Assembly (NCBI RefSeq): GCF_029227915.1
Contig: NC_079876.1
Coordinates: forward strand, 7,814,001 to 7,878,000
Direction: 5' to 3'
Length of the DNA stretch: 64,000 bases
From: Hydractinia symbiolongicarpus
Lineage: Eukaryota > Cnidaria > Hydrozoa > Anthoathecata > Hydractiniidae
The position numbers were made by a program, and so were the translations under genes. Of the stretch, positions 23,146-36,292 are shown piece by piece; position 1 is the first letter of the stretch; each line of letters opens with the position of its first letter. The notes under the pieces were generated by a model, which did not search any database, was not told the DNA's origin, and worked only from the letters and a program-made list of their open reading frames with translations.

Positions 23146-26145
23146 GCGATTTCCCGTAAATCCCGGACTCGGCCCGTATAGTAATGAAAGTACCCGGGAT
23201 GTAAACTCATTTCCCAAACGATTTTTTAAATTATTATTTCACCACTAAAACCCATGAGACTTGTAGTTTTTAAAAATGTTTTCATTTTTGATGAAACGCT
23301 GAATAAAAGAAGTTTAATCGCCGGCAAACGAAAACCCGCGACTTCCCGTAAATCCCATATTCGGCCCGTATAGTCAAAAGTATACAAAGAAAGTACCCAG
23401 GGAGTAAACTCATTTCCCGAACGATTTTTTAAATTATATTTTCACCACTAAAACGCATGAGACTTGCAGTTTTCAAAAATGTTTTCATTTTTGATGAGAC
23501 GCTGAATGAAAGAAGTTTAATCGCCGGCAAACGAAAACCTGCGATTTCCCGTGAATCCCGGACTCTTCCCGTATAGTCAAAAGTATACAAAGAAAGTACC
23601 CAGGGTGTAAACTCATTTCCCGAACGATTTTTTAAATTATTATTTCACCACTAAAGCCCATGAGACTTGTAGTTTTCAAAAATGTTTTCATTTTTGATGA
23701 GACGCTGAATAAAAGAAGTTTAATCGCCGGCAAACGAAAACCCGCCATTTCCCGTAAACCCCGGACTCAGCCCGCATATTCAAAAGTATACAAAGAAAGT
23801 ACCCAGGGAGTAAACTCATTTCCCGAACGATTTTTTAAATTATTTTTTTACCACTAAAACGCATGAGACTTGTAGTTTTCCAAAATGTTTTCATTTTTGA
23901 TGAGACGCTGAATAAAAGAAGTTTAATCGCCGGCAAACGAAAACCTGCGACTTCCCGTAAATCCCGGACTCGGCCCGTATAGTCAAAAGTATACAAAGAA
24001 AGTACCCAGGGTGTAAACTCATTTCCCGAACGATTTTTTAAATTATTATTTCACCACTAAAGCCCATGAGACTTGTAGTTTTTAAAAATGTTTTTATTTT
24101 TGATGAAACGCTGAATAAAAGAAGTTTAAACGCCGGCAAACGAAAACCCGCGACTTCCCGTAAATCCCGGACTCGGCCCGTATAGTCAAAAGTATACGAA
24201 GAAAGCACCCAGGGAGTAAACTCATTTTACGAACGATTTTTTAAAATATTTTTTCACCACTAAAACGCATGAGACTTGTAGTTTTCAAAAATGTTTTCAT
24301 TTTTGATGAGACGCTGAATAAAAGAAATTTAATCGCCGGCAAACGAAAACCTGCGATTTCCCGTAAATCCCGGACTCGGCCCGTATAGTCAAAAGTATCA
24401 AAGAAAGTACCCAGGGTGTAAACTCATTTCCCGAACGATTTTTTAAATTATTATTTCACCACTAAAGCCCATGAGACTTGTAGTTTTTAAAAATGTTTTC
24501 ATTTGTGATGAGACGCTGAATAAAAGAAGTTTAATCGCCGGCAAACGAAAACCCGCCATTTCCCGTAAACTCCGGACTCGGCCCGCATAGTCAAAAGTAT
24601 ACAAAGAAAGTACCCAGGGAGGAAACTCATTTCCCGAACTTTTTTTTAAATTATTATTTCACCACTAAAGCCCATGAGACTTGTAGTTTTTAAAAAGGTT
24701 TTCATTTTTGATGAGACGCTGAATAAAAGAAGTTTAAACGCCGGCAAAAGAAAACCCGCGACTTCCCGTAAATCCCGGACTCGGCCCGTATAGTTAAAAG
24801 TATACAAAGAAAGTACCCAGGGAGTAAACTCATTTCCCGAACGATTTTTTAAAATATTTTTTCACCACTAAAACGCATGAGACTTGTAGTTTTCAAAAAT
24901 GTTTTCATTTTTGATGAGACGCTGAATAAAAGAAGTTTAATCGCCGGCAAACGAAAACCTGCGATTTCCCGTAAATCCCGGACTCGGCCCGTATAGTAAT
25001 AAAAGTACCCGGGATGTAAACTCATTTCCCGAACGATTTTTTAAATTATTATTTCACCACTGAAACCCATGAGACTTGTAGTTTTTAAAAATGTTTTCAT
25101 TTTTGATGAGACGCTAAATAAAAGAAGTTTAATCGCCGGCAAACGAAAACCCGCCATTTCCCGTAAACCCCGGACTCGGCCCGCATAGTCAAAAGTATAC
25201 AAAGAAAGTACCCAGGGAGTAAACTCATTTCCCCAACGATTTTTTAAATTATTTTTTCACCACTAAAGCCCATGAGACTTGTAGTTTTTAAAAATGTTTT
25301 CATTTTTGATGAGACGCTGAATAAAAGAAGTTTAATCGTCGGCAAACGAAAACCCGCCATTTCCCTTAAACCCCGGACTCGGCCCGCATAGTCAAAAGTA
25401 TACAAAGAAAGTACCCAGGGAGTAAACTCATTTCCCGAACGATTTTTTAAAATATTTTTTCACCACTAAAACGCATGAGACTTGTAGTTTTCAAAAATGT
25501 TTTCATTTTTGATGAGACGCTGAATAAAAGAAGTTTAATCGCCGGCAAACGAAAACCTGCGATTTCCCGTAAATCCCGGACTCGGCCCGTATAGTAATGA
25601 AAGTACCCGGGATGTAAACTCATTTCCCGAACGATTTTTTAAATTATTATTTCACCACTAAAACCCATGAGACTTGTAGTTTTTAAAAATGTTTTCATTT
25701 TTGATGAGACGCTGAATAAAAGAAGTTTAATCGCCGGCAAACGAAAACCCGCCATTTCCCTTAAACCCCGGACTCGGCCCGCATAGTCAAAAGTATACAA
25801 AGAAAGTACCCAGGGAGTAAACTCATTTCCCGAACGATTTTTTAAAATATTTTTTCACCACTAAAACGCATGAGACTTGTAGTTTTCAAAAATGTTTTCA
25901 TTTTTAATGAGACGCTGAATAAAAGAAGTTTAATCGCCGGCAAACGAAAACCTGCGATTTCCCGTAAATCCCGGACTCGGCCCGTATAGTAATGAAAGTA
26001 CCCGGGATGTAAACTCATTTCCCGAACGATTTTTTAAATTATTATTTCACCACTAAAACCCATGAGACTTGTAGTTTTTAAAAATGTTTTCATTTTTGAT
26101 GAGACGCTGAATAAAAGAAGTTTAATCGCCGGCAAACGAAAACCT
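23146..26145. repeat. 3000-bp higher-order repeat, unit 1
   Basis: This unit is followed by a near-identical unit with an offset of exactly 3000 bp. Its length fits 15 monomers: 11 long, 4 short, minus 1 bp in a unit reading AAAAGTATCAAAG. Comparing the two line by line I find three differences: 23,467 C/T, 23,613 T/A and 24,640 T/G. Unit edges are approximate, because the homology extends a little to the left. It contains no gene. Confidence 0.88.
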
Positions 26146-29145
26146 GCGATTTCCCGTAAATCCCGGACTCGGCCCGTATAGTAATGAAAGTACCCGGGAT
26201 GTAAACTCATTTCCCAAACGATTTTTTAAATTATTATTTCACCACTAAAACCCATGAGACTTGTAGTTTTTAAAAATGTTTTCATTTTTGATGAAACGCT
26301 GAATAAAAGAAGTTTAATCGCCGGCAAACGAAAACCCGCGACTTCCCGTAAATCCCATATTCGGCCCGTATAGTCAAAAGTATACAAAGAAAGTACCCAG
26401 GGAGTAAACTCATTTCCCGAACGATTTTTTAAATTATATTTTCACCACTAAAACGCATGAGACTTGTAGTTTTCAAAAATGTTTTCATTTTTGATGAGAC
26501 GCTGAATGAAAGAAGTTTAATCGCCGGCAAACGAAAACCTGCGATTTCCCGTGAATCCCGGACTCTTCCCGTATAGTCAAAAGTATACAAAGAAAGTACC
26601 CAGGGTGTAAACACATTTCCCGAACGATTTTTTAAATTATTATTTCACCACTAAAGCCCATGAGACTTGTAGTTTTCAAAAATGTTTTCATTTTTGATGA
26701 GACGCTGAATAAAAGAAGTTTAATCGCCGGCAAACGAAAACCCGCCATTTCCCGTAAACCCCGGACTCAGCCCGCATATTCAAAAGTATACAAAGAAAGT
26801 ACCCAGGGAGTAAACTCATTTCCCGAACGATTTTTTAAATTATTTTTTTACCACTAAAACGCATGAGACTTGTAGTTTTCCAAAATGTTTTCATTTTTGA
26901 TGAGACGCTGAATAAAAGAAGTTTAATCGCCGGCAAACGAAAACCTGCGACTTCCCGTAAATCCCGGACTCGGCCCGTATAGTCAAAAGTATACAAAGAA
27001 AGTACCCAGGGTGTAAACTCATTTCCCGAACGATTTTTTAAATTATTATTTCACCACTAAAGCCCATGAGACTTGTAGTTTTTAAAAATGTTTTTATTTT
27101 TGATGAAACGCTGAATAAAAGAAGTTTAAACGCCGGCAAACGAAAACCCGCGACTTCCCGTAAATCCCGGACTCGGCCCGTATAGTCAAAAGTATACGAA
27201 GAAAGCACCCAGGGAGTAAACTCATTTTACGAACGATTTTTTAAAATATTTTTTCACCACTAAAACGCATGAGACTTGTAGTTTTCAAAAATGTTTTCAT
27301 TTTTGATGAGACGCTGAATAAAAGAAATTTAATCGCCGGCAAACGAAAACCTGCGATTTCCCGTAAATCCCGGACTCGGCCCGTATAGTCAAAAGTATCA
27401 AAGAAAGTACCCAGGGTGTAAACTCATTTCCCGAACGATTTTTTAAATTATTATTTCACCACTAAAGCCCATGAGACTTGTAGTTTTTAAAAATGTTTTC
27501 ATTTGTGATGAGACGCTGAATAAAAGAAGTTTAATCGCCGGCAAACGAAAACCCGCCATTTCCCGTAAACTCCGGACTCGGCCCGCATAGTCAAAAGTAT
27601 ACAAAGAAAGTACCCAGGGAGGAAACTCATTTCCCGAACGTTTTTTTAAATTATTATTTCACCACTAAAGCCCATGAGACTTGTAGTTTTTAAAAAGGTT
27701 TTCATTTTTGATGAGACGCTGAATAAAAGAAGTTTAAACGCCGGCAAAAGAAAACCCGCGACTTCCCGTAAATCCCGGACTCGGCCCGTATAGTTAAAAG
27801 TATACAAAGAAAGTACCCAGGGAGTAAACTCATTTCCCGAACGATTTTTTAAAATATTTTTTCACCACTAAAACGCATGAGACTTGTAGTTTTCAAAAAT
27901 GTTTTCATTTTTGATGAGACGCTGAATAAAAGAAGTTTAATCGCCGGCAAACGAAAACCTGCGATTTCCCGTAAATCCCGGACTCGGCCCGTATAGTAAT
28001 AAAAGTACCCGGGATGTAAACTCATTTCCCGAACGATTTTTTAAATTATTATTTCACCACTGAAACCCATGAGACTTGTAGTTTTTAAAAATGTTTTCAT
28101 TTTTGATGAGACGCTAAATAAAAGAAGTTTAATCGCCGGCAAACGAAAACCCGCCATTTCCCGTAAACCCCGGACTCGGCCCGCATAGTCAAAAGTATAC
28201 AAAGAAAGTACCCAGGGAGTAAACTCATTTCCCCAACGATTTTTTAAATTATTTTTTCACCACTAAAGCCCATGAGACTTGTAGTTTTTAAAAATGTTTT
28301 CATTTTTGATGAGACGCTGAATAAAAGAAGTTTAATCGTCGGCAAACGAAAACCCGCCATTTCCCTTAAACCCCGGACTCGGCCCGCATAGTCAAAAGTA
28401 TACAAAGAAAGTACCCAGGGAGTAAACTCATTTCCCGAACGATTTTTTAAAATATTTTTTCACCACTAAAACGCATGAGACTTGTAGTTTTCAAAAATGT
28501 TTTCATTTTTGATGAGACGCTGAATAAAAGAAGTTTAATCGCCGGCAAACGAAAACCTGCGATTTCCCGTAAATCCCGGACTCGGCCCGTATAGTAATGA
28601 AAGTACCCGGGATGTAAACTCATTTCCCGAACGATTTTTTAAATTATTATTTCACCACTAAAACCCATGAGACTTGTAGTTTTTAAAAATGTTTTCATTT
28701 TTGATGAGACGCTGAATAAAAGAAGTTTAATCGCCGGCAAACGAAAACCCGCCATTTCCCTTAAACCCCGGACTCGGCCCGCATAGTCAAAAGTATACAA
28801 AGAAAGTACCCAGGGAGTAAACTCATTTCCCGAACGATTTTTTAAAATATTTTTTCACCACTAAAACGCATGAGACTTGTAGTTTTCAAAAATGTTTTCA
28901 TTTTTAATGAGACGCTGAATAAAAGAAGTTTAATCGCCGGCAAACGAAAACCTGCGATTTCCCGTAAATCCCGGACTCGGCCCGTATAGTAATGAAAGTA
29001 CCCGGGATGTAAACTCATTTCCCGAACGATTTTTTAAATTATTATTTCACCACTAAAACCCATGAGACTTGTAGTTTTTAAAAATGTTTTCATTTTTGAT
29101 GAGACGCTGAATAAAAGAAGTTTAATCGCCGGCAAACGAAAACCC
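26146..29145. repeat. 3000-bp higher-order repeat, unit 2
   Basis: Tandem copy of the preceding unit. The match to the first unit breaks at about 29,146, where the body changes from CCTGCGATTTCC to CCCGCCATTTCC. The near identity implies very recent duplication or active homogenisation. Confidence 0.88.
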
Positions 29146-32100
29146 GCCATTTCCCGTAAACCCCGGACTCGGCCCGCATAGTCAAAAGTATACAAAGAAA
29201 GTACCCAGGTAGTAAACACATTTCCAGAACGATTTTTTAAATTATTTTTTCACCACTAAAACGCATGAGACTTGTAGTTTTCAAAATTGTTTTCATTTTT
29301 GATGAGACGCTGAATAAAAGAAGTTTAATCGCCGGCAAACGAAAACCTGCGATTTCCCGTAAATCCCGGACTCGGCCCGTATAGTCAAAAGTATACAAAG
29401 AAAGTACCCAGAGTGTAAACTCATTTCCCGAACGATTTTTTAAAATATTTTTTCACCATTAAAACGCATGAGACTTGTAGTTTTTAAAATTGTTTTCATT
29501 TTTGATGAGACGCTGAATAAATAAAGTTTAGCCGCCGGCAAACAAAAACCTGCGATTTCCCGTAAATCCCGGACTCGGCCCGTATAGTCAAAAGAATACA
29601 AAGAAAGTACCCAGTGTGTAAACTCATTTCCCGAACGATTTTTTAAATTATTATTTCACCACTAAAACGCATGAGACTTGTGGTTTTCAAAAATGTTTTC
29701 ATTTTTGATGAGATGCTGAATAAAAGAAGTTTAATCGCCGGCAAACGAAAACCTGCGATTTCCCGTAAATCCCGGACTCGGCCCGTATAGTCGAATGTAT
29801 ACGAAGAAAGTACCCTGTGAGTAAACTCATTTCCCAAACGATTTTTTAAATTATTTTTTCACCACTGAAACGCATGAGACTTGTAGTTTTTAGAAATGTT
29901 TTCATTTTTGATGAGACGCTTAATAAATGAAGTTTAATCGCCGGCAAACGAAAACCCGCCATTTCCCGTAAACCCCGGACTCGACCCGTATAGTCAAAAG
30001 TATACAAAGAAAGTACCCAGGGAGTAAACTCATTTCCCGAACGATTTTTTATATTATTTTTTCACCACTAAACGCATGAGACTTGTAGTTTTTAAAAATA
30101 TTTTCATATTTGATGGGAAGTTGAATAAAAGAAGTTTAATCGCCGGCAAACGAAAATCCGCGATTTCCCGTAAATCCCGGACTCGGCCCGTAAAGTCAAA
30201 AGTATACAAAGAAAGTACCCATGGAGTAAACTCATTTCCCGAACGATTTTTTAAATTTTTTTTTCACCACTAAAACGCATGAGACTTGTAGTTTTCAAAA
30301 ATGTTTTCATTTTTGATGAGACACTTATTGAAAGAGGTTTAATCGCCGGCAAACGAAATCCCGCGTTTTCCCGTAAATCCGGGGCTTGCCCCGTATAGTC
30401 GAATGTATACAAAGAAAGTACCCAGGGAGTAAACTCATTTCCCGAACGATTTTTTAAATTTTTTTTTCACCACTAAAACGCATGAGACTTGTAGTTTTCA
30501 AAAATGTTTTCATTTTTGATGAGACGCTGAATAAAAGAAGTTTAATCGCCGGCAAACGAAAACCTGCGATTTCCCGTAAATCCCGGACTCGGCCGGTATA
30601 GTCAAAAGTATACAAAGAAAGTACCCAGGGTGTAAACTCATTTCCCGAACGATTTTTTAAATTATTATTTCACCACTAAAGCCCATGAGACTTGTAGTTT
30701 TTAAAAATGTTTTCATTTTTGATGAAACGCTGAATAAAAGAAGTTTAAACGCTGGCAAACGAAAACCCGCGACTTCCCGTTAATCCCGGACTCGGCCCGT
30801 ATAGTCAAAAGTATACGAAGAAAGCACCCAGGAAGTAAACTCATTTTCCGAACGATTTTTAAAATATTTTTTCACCACTAAAACGCATGAGACTTGTAGT
30901 TTTCAAAAATGTTTTCATTTTTGATGAGACGCTGAATAAAAGAAGTTTAATCGCCGGCAAACGAAAACCTGCGATTTCCCGTAAATCCCGTACTCGGCCC
31001 GTATAGTCAAAAGTATACAAAGAAAGTACCCAGAGTGTAAACTCATTTCCCGAACGTTTTTTTAAATTATTATTTCACCACTAAAGCCCATGAGACTTGT
31101 AGTTTTTAAAAATGTTTTCATTTTTGATGAGACGCTGAATAAAAGAAGTTTAAACGCCGGCAAAAGAAAACCCGCGACTTCTCGTAAATCCCGGACTCGG
31201 TCCGTATAGTTAAAAGTATACAAAGAAAGTACCCAGAGAGTAAACTCATTTCCCGAACGATTTTTTAAAATATTTTTTCACCACTAAAACGCATGAGACT
31301 TGTAGTTTTCAAAAATGTTTTCATTTTTGATGAGACGCTGAATAAAAGAAGTTTAATCGGCGGCAAACGAAAACCTGCGATTTCCCGTAAATCCCGGACT
31401 CGGCCCGTATAGTAATGAAAGTACCCGGGATATAAACTCATTTCCCAAACGATTTTTTAAATTATTATTTCACCACTAAAACCCATGAGACTTGTAGTTT
31501 TTAAAAATGTTTTCATTTTTGATGAAACGCTGAATAAAAGAAGTTTAATCGCCGGCAAACGAAAACCCACGACTTCCCGTAAATCCCGGATTCGGCCCGT
31601 ATAGTCAAAAGTATACAAAGAAAGTACCCAGGGAGTAAACTCATTTCTCGAACGATTTTTTAAATTATATTTTCACCACTAAAGCCCATGAGACTTGTAG
31701 TTTTCAAAAATGTTTTCATTTTTGATGAGACGCTGAATAAAAGAAGTTTAATCGCCGGCAAACGAAAACCCGCCATTTCCCGTAAACCCCGGACTCAGCC
31801 CGCATATTCAAAAGTACACAAAGAAAGTACCCAGGGAGTAAACTCATTTCCCGAACGATTTTTTAAATTATTTTTTCACCACTAAAACGCATGAGACTTG
31901 TAGTTTTCAAAATTGTTTTCATTTTTGATGAGACGCTGAATAAAAGAAGTTTAATCGCCGGCAAACGAAAACCTGCGATTTCCCGTAAATCCCGGACTCG
32001 GCCCGTATAGTAATGAAAGTACCCGGGATGTAAACTCATTTCCCAAACGATTTTTTAAATTATTATTTCACCACTAAAACCCATGAGACTTGTAGTTTTT

Positions 32101-32480
32101 AAAAATGTTTTCATTTTTGATGAAACGCTGAATAAAAGAAGTTTAATCGCCGGCAAACGAAAACCCGCGACTTCCCGTAAATCCCAGATTCGGCCCGTAT
32201 AGTCAAAAGTATACAAAGAAAGTACCCAGGGAGTAAACTCATTTCCCGAACGATTTTTTAAATTATATTTTCACCACTAAAACGCATGAGACTTGTAGTT
32301 TTCAAAAATGTTTTCATTTTTGATGAGTCGCTGAATGAAAGAAGTTTAATCGCCGGCAAACGAAAACCTGCGATTTCCCGTGAATCCCGGACTCTGCCCG
32401 TATAGTCAAAAGTATACAAAGAAAGTACCCAGGGTGTAAACTCATTTCCCGAACGATTTTTTAAATTATTATTTCACCAC
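29146..32480. repeat. Satellite block B, copy 3
   Basis: It matches 17.9 kb onward at an offset of 11,212 bp and block B copy 1 at 20,391 bp. Near 32.28-32.48 kb it contains one monomer (GCTGAATGAAAG, GACTCTGCCC) not found at the matching place near 21.47 kb. The offset changes by 203 bp across that monomer, from 10,806 to 11,009. It contains no gene. Confidence 0.83.
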
Positions 32481-32916
32481 TAAAGCCCATGAGACTTGTA
32501 GTTTTCAAAAATGTTTTCATTTTTGATGAGACGCTGAATAAAAGAAGTTTAATCGCCGGCAAACGAAAACCCGCCATTTCCCGTAAACCCCGGACTCAGC
32601 CCGCATATTCAAAAGTATACAAAGAAAGTACCCAGGGAGTAAACACATTTCCCGAACGATTTTTTAAATTATTTTTTCACCACTAAAACGCATGAGACTT
32701 GTAGTTTTCAAAATTGTTTTCATTTTTGATGAGACGCTGAATAAAAGAAGTTTAATCGCCGGCAAACGAAAACCTGCGATTTCCCGTAAATCCCGGACTC
32801 GGCCCGTATAGTCAAAAGTATACAAAGAAAGTACCCAGAGTGTAAACTCATTTCCCGAACGTTTTTTTAAATTATTATTTCACCACTAAAGCCCATGAGA
32901 CTTGTAGTTTTTAAAA

Positions 32917-33753
32917 ATGTTTTCATTTTTGATGAGACGCTTAGAAAATTCATTAGAAGATGTAAAACAAACACTGCTTACTAATTTGGTCATAGTTAAT
33001 AATTGATTTTATGAAAATTACTTAGCAATAAATTTGAAAAAGTATCAATATATTGTATTAGGTCATCACGATGAAAGTTTGATATTTAACCATTTGAAAA
33101 TTGCGTGTAAATCGTCTGTAGTGCTTCTTGGTGTTACGATTGACTCGAGACTAAACTTTCATTCGCATGTCAAAAACATCTGTAATAAGGCTAGTAGGAA
33201 ACTCAACGTGCTTCAAAGGATATCTTCCTTTTTGACACCCAAGATGAAGCGTTTTCTCTTCAATTCATTTATTTTGTCTCAGTTTTCTTACTGTCCCTTA
33301 GTATGGATGTTTTGTGGAAAAGTTGCGAATAATCGAATCAATCGTATTCATGAACGTTGTCTAAGAATCATACAGGACGATATAAATGGCAGTTACGATG
33401 AACTTTTATCTTTATGTAATGTTAAAAATATTCACATCATCAATTTACAGAATTTAATGAAAGAGGTTTACAAATTTTTAAATGGATTGTCACCTCTATA
33501 TATGAACGAGATATTTTCTGTTAGGGAAAACAAGTACAACCTTCGTTGCTTTAATTTGATCAGGCGACCAACTTGTCGGACAACGTACTATGGCTTAAAT
33601 ACTTTATCAAATATTGCAGGGAAGCTATGGATATCTGTGCCTGACGCTACAAAGAATGCTCCTTCTCTCGAAGCCTTCCGTAGCTAAATAAAATTTTGGA
33701 AAGGTGATGTTTGCACCTGTAAAATATGCATGGATATACCATACATATTTTAA
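32917..33753 (+). pseudogene. Reverse transcriptase C-terminal fragment (LINE), copy 2
   Basis: Same fragment as in copy 1 but further decayed. The codon for Trp30 (TGG in copies 1 and 3) is TGA at 33,004-33,006, so the satellite-started frame stops there. An open stretch remains from an internal position, 33,034 to 33,687, ending at the TAA shared by all copies. Residue 244 is Ala where copy 1 has Val. No catalytic motif is present and it is non-functional. Confidence 0.88.
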
Positions 33754-33909
33754 CTTTACTTATTTATTTATTTATTTTTCTTATTTTTTATCGCTGTTTG
33801 CCTTGTTTTACGTTTTGTTGTCGATTTAAATTAGTTATTTAAATACTATTGTATCTATCGACGTTAAATAAAGAGAAAATCAAAAAAAAAAAAATCAAAA
33901 AAATCAAAA
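32942..33909 (+). mobile_element. 5'-truncated LINE insert, copy 2
   Basis: It has the same length, the same junctions and the same ACGCT duplication (32,937-32,941 and 33,910-33,914) as copy 1, 11,009 bp upstream. Against copy 1 I find three substitutions: G-to-A at 33,006, T-to-C at 33,647 and T-to-C at 33,717. The identical insertion point shows it is not an independent insertion. It was copied as part of a satellite segment. Confidence 0.9.
33867..33909 (+). promoter_or_regulatory. LINE polyadenylation signal and A-rich tail, copy 2
   Basis: AATAAA at 33,867-33,872 and an A-rich tail identical in layout to copy 1. Confidence 0.75.
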
Positions 33910-35299
33910 ACGCTGAATAAAAGAAGTTTAAACGCCGGCAAAAGAAAACCCGCGACTTCCCGTAAATCCCGGACTCGGCCCGTATAGTTAAAAGTATACA
34001 AAGAAAGTACCCAGGGAGTAAACTCATTTCCCGAACGATTTTTTAAAATATTTTTTCACCACTAAAACGCATGAGACTTGTAGTTTTCAAAAATGTTTTC
34101 ATTTTTGATGAGACGCTGAATAAAAGAAGTTTAATCGCCGGCAAACGAAAACCTGCGATTTCCCGTAAATCCCGGACTCGGCCCGTATAGTAATGAAAGT
34201 ACCCGGGATGTAAACTCATTTCCCAAACGATTTTTTAAATTATTATTTCACCACTAAAACCCATGAGACTTGTAGTTTTTAAAAATGTTTTCATTTTTGA
34301 TGAAACGCTGAATAAAAGAAGTTTAATCGCCGGCAAACGAAAACCCGCGACTTCCCGTAAATCCCGGATTCGGCCTGTATAGTCAAAAGTATACAAAGAA
34401 AGTACCCAGGGAGTAAACTCATTTCCCGAACGATTTTTTAAATTATATTTTCACCACTAAAACGCATGAGACTTGTAGTTTTCAAAAATGTTTTCATTTT
34501 TGATGAGACGCTGAATGAAAGAAGTTTAATCGCCGGCAAACGAAAACCTGCGATTTCCCGTGAATCCCGGACTCTGCCCGTATAGTCAAAAGTATACAAA
34601 GAAAGTACCCAGGGTGTAAACTCATTTCCCGAACGATTTTTTAAATTATTATTTCACCACTAAAGCCCATGAGACTTGTAGTTTTCAAAAATGTTTTCAT
34701 TTTTGATGAGACGCTGAATAAAAGAAGTTTAATCGCCGGCAAACGAAAACCCGCCATTTCCCGTAAACCCCGGACTCAGCCCGCATATTCAAAAGTATAC
34801 AAAGAAAGTACCCAGGGAGTAAACTCATTTCCCGAACGATTTTTTAAATTATTTTTTTACCACTAAAACGCATGAGACTTGTAGTTTTCAAAAATGTTTT
34901 CATTTTTGATGAGACGCTGAATAAAAGAAGTTTAATCGCCGGCAAACGAAAACCTGCGATTTCCCGTAAATCCCGGACTCGGCCCGTATAGTCAAAAGTA
35001 TACAAAGAAAGTACCCAGGGTGTAAACTCATTTCCCGAACGATTTTTTAAATTATTATTTCACCACTAAAGCCCATGAGACTTGTAGTTTTCAAAATTGT
35101 TTTCATTTTTGATGAGACGCTGAATAAAAGAAGTTTAATCGCCGGCAAACGAAAACCTGCGATTTCCCGTAAATCCCGGACTACGCCCGTATAGTCAAAG
35201 GTATACAAAGAAAGTACCCAGAGTGTAAACTCATTTCCCGAACGTTTTTTTAAATTATTATTTCACCACTAAAGCCCATGAGACTTGTAGTTTTTAAAA

Positions 35300-36136
35300 A
35301 TGTTTTCATTTTTGATGAGACGCTTAGAAAATTCATTAGAAGATGTAAAGCAAACACTGCTTACTAATTTGGTCATAGTTAATAATTGGTTTTATGAAAA
35401 TTACTTAGCAATAAATTTGAAAAAGTATCAATATATTGTATTAGGTCATCACGATGAAAGTTTGATATTTAACCATTTGAAAATTGCGTGTAAATCGTCT
35501 GTAGTGCTTCTTGGTGTTACGATTGACTCGAGACTAAACTTTCATTCGCATGTCAAAAACATCTGTAATAAGGCTAGTAGGAAACTCAACGTGCTTCAAA
35601 GGATATCTTCCTTTTTGACACCCAAGATGAAGCGTTTTCTCTTCAATTCATTTATTTTGTCTCAGTTTTCTTACTGTCCCTTAGTATGGATGTTTTGTGG
35701 AAAAGTTGCGAATAATCGAATCAATCGTATTCATGAACGTTGTCTAAGAATCATACAGGACGATATAAATGGCAGTTACGATGAACTTTTATCTTTATGT
35801 AATGTTAAAAATATTCACATCATCAATTTACAGAATTTAATGAAAGAGGTTTACAAATTTTTAAATGGATTGTCACCTCTATATATGAACGAGATATTTT
35901 CTGTTAGGGAAAACAAGTACAACCTTCGTTGCTTTAATTTGATCAGGCGACCAACTTGTCGGACAACGTACTATGGCTTAAATACTTTATCAAATATTGC
36001 AGGGAAGCTATGGATATCTGTGCCTGACGCTACAAAGAATGCTCCTTCTCTCGAAGCCTTCCGTAGCTAAATAAAATTTTGGAAAGGTGATGTTTGCACC
36101 TGTAAAATATGCATGGATATACCATACATATTTTAA
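35300..36136 (+). pseudogene. Reverse transcriptase C-terminal fragment (LINE), copy 3
   Basis: The 256-codon frame is open from the satellite-derived ATG at 35,300 to the TAA at 36,068-36,070, with Trp30 intact and Ala at residue 244. The in-frame C-terminal remnant continues for 21 codons to 36,133. Catalytic residues are absent. Its openness probably reflects youth of the duplication rather than function. Confidence 0.88.
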
Positions 36137-36292
36137 CTTTACTTATTTAATTATTTATTTTTCTTATTTTTTATCGCTGTTTGCCTTGTTTTACGTTTTG
36201 TTGTCGATTTAAATTAGTTATTTAAATACTATTGTATCTATCGACGTTAAATAAAGAGAAAATCAAAAAAAAAAAAATCAAAAAAATCAAAA
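35325..36292 (+). mobile_element. 5'-truncated LINE insert, copy 3
   Basis: Same 968-bp insert and junctions, with ACGCT at 35,320-35,324 and 36,293-36,297. It shares C at 36,030 and C at 36,100 with copy 2. It has private changes A-to-G at 35,350 (silent) and T-to-A at 36,150 in the 3' UTR. The pattern groups copies 2 and 3, as their tandem position predicts. Confidence 0.9.
36250..36292 (+). promoter_or_regulatory. LINE polyadenylation signal and A-rich tail, copy 3
   Basis: AATAAA at 36,250-36,255 followed by the same A-rich tail as in the other two copies. Confidence 0.75.
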
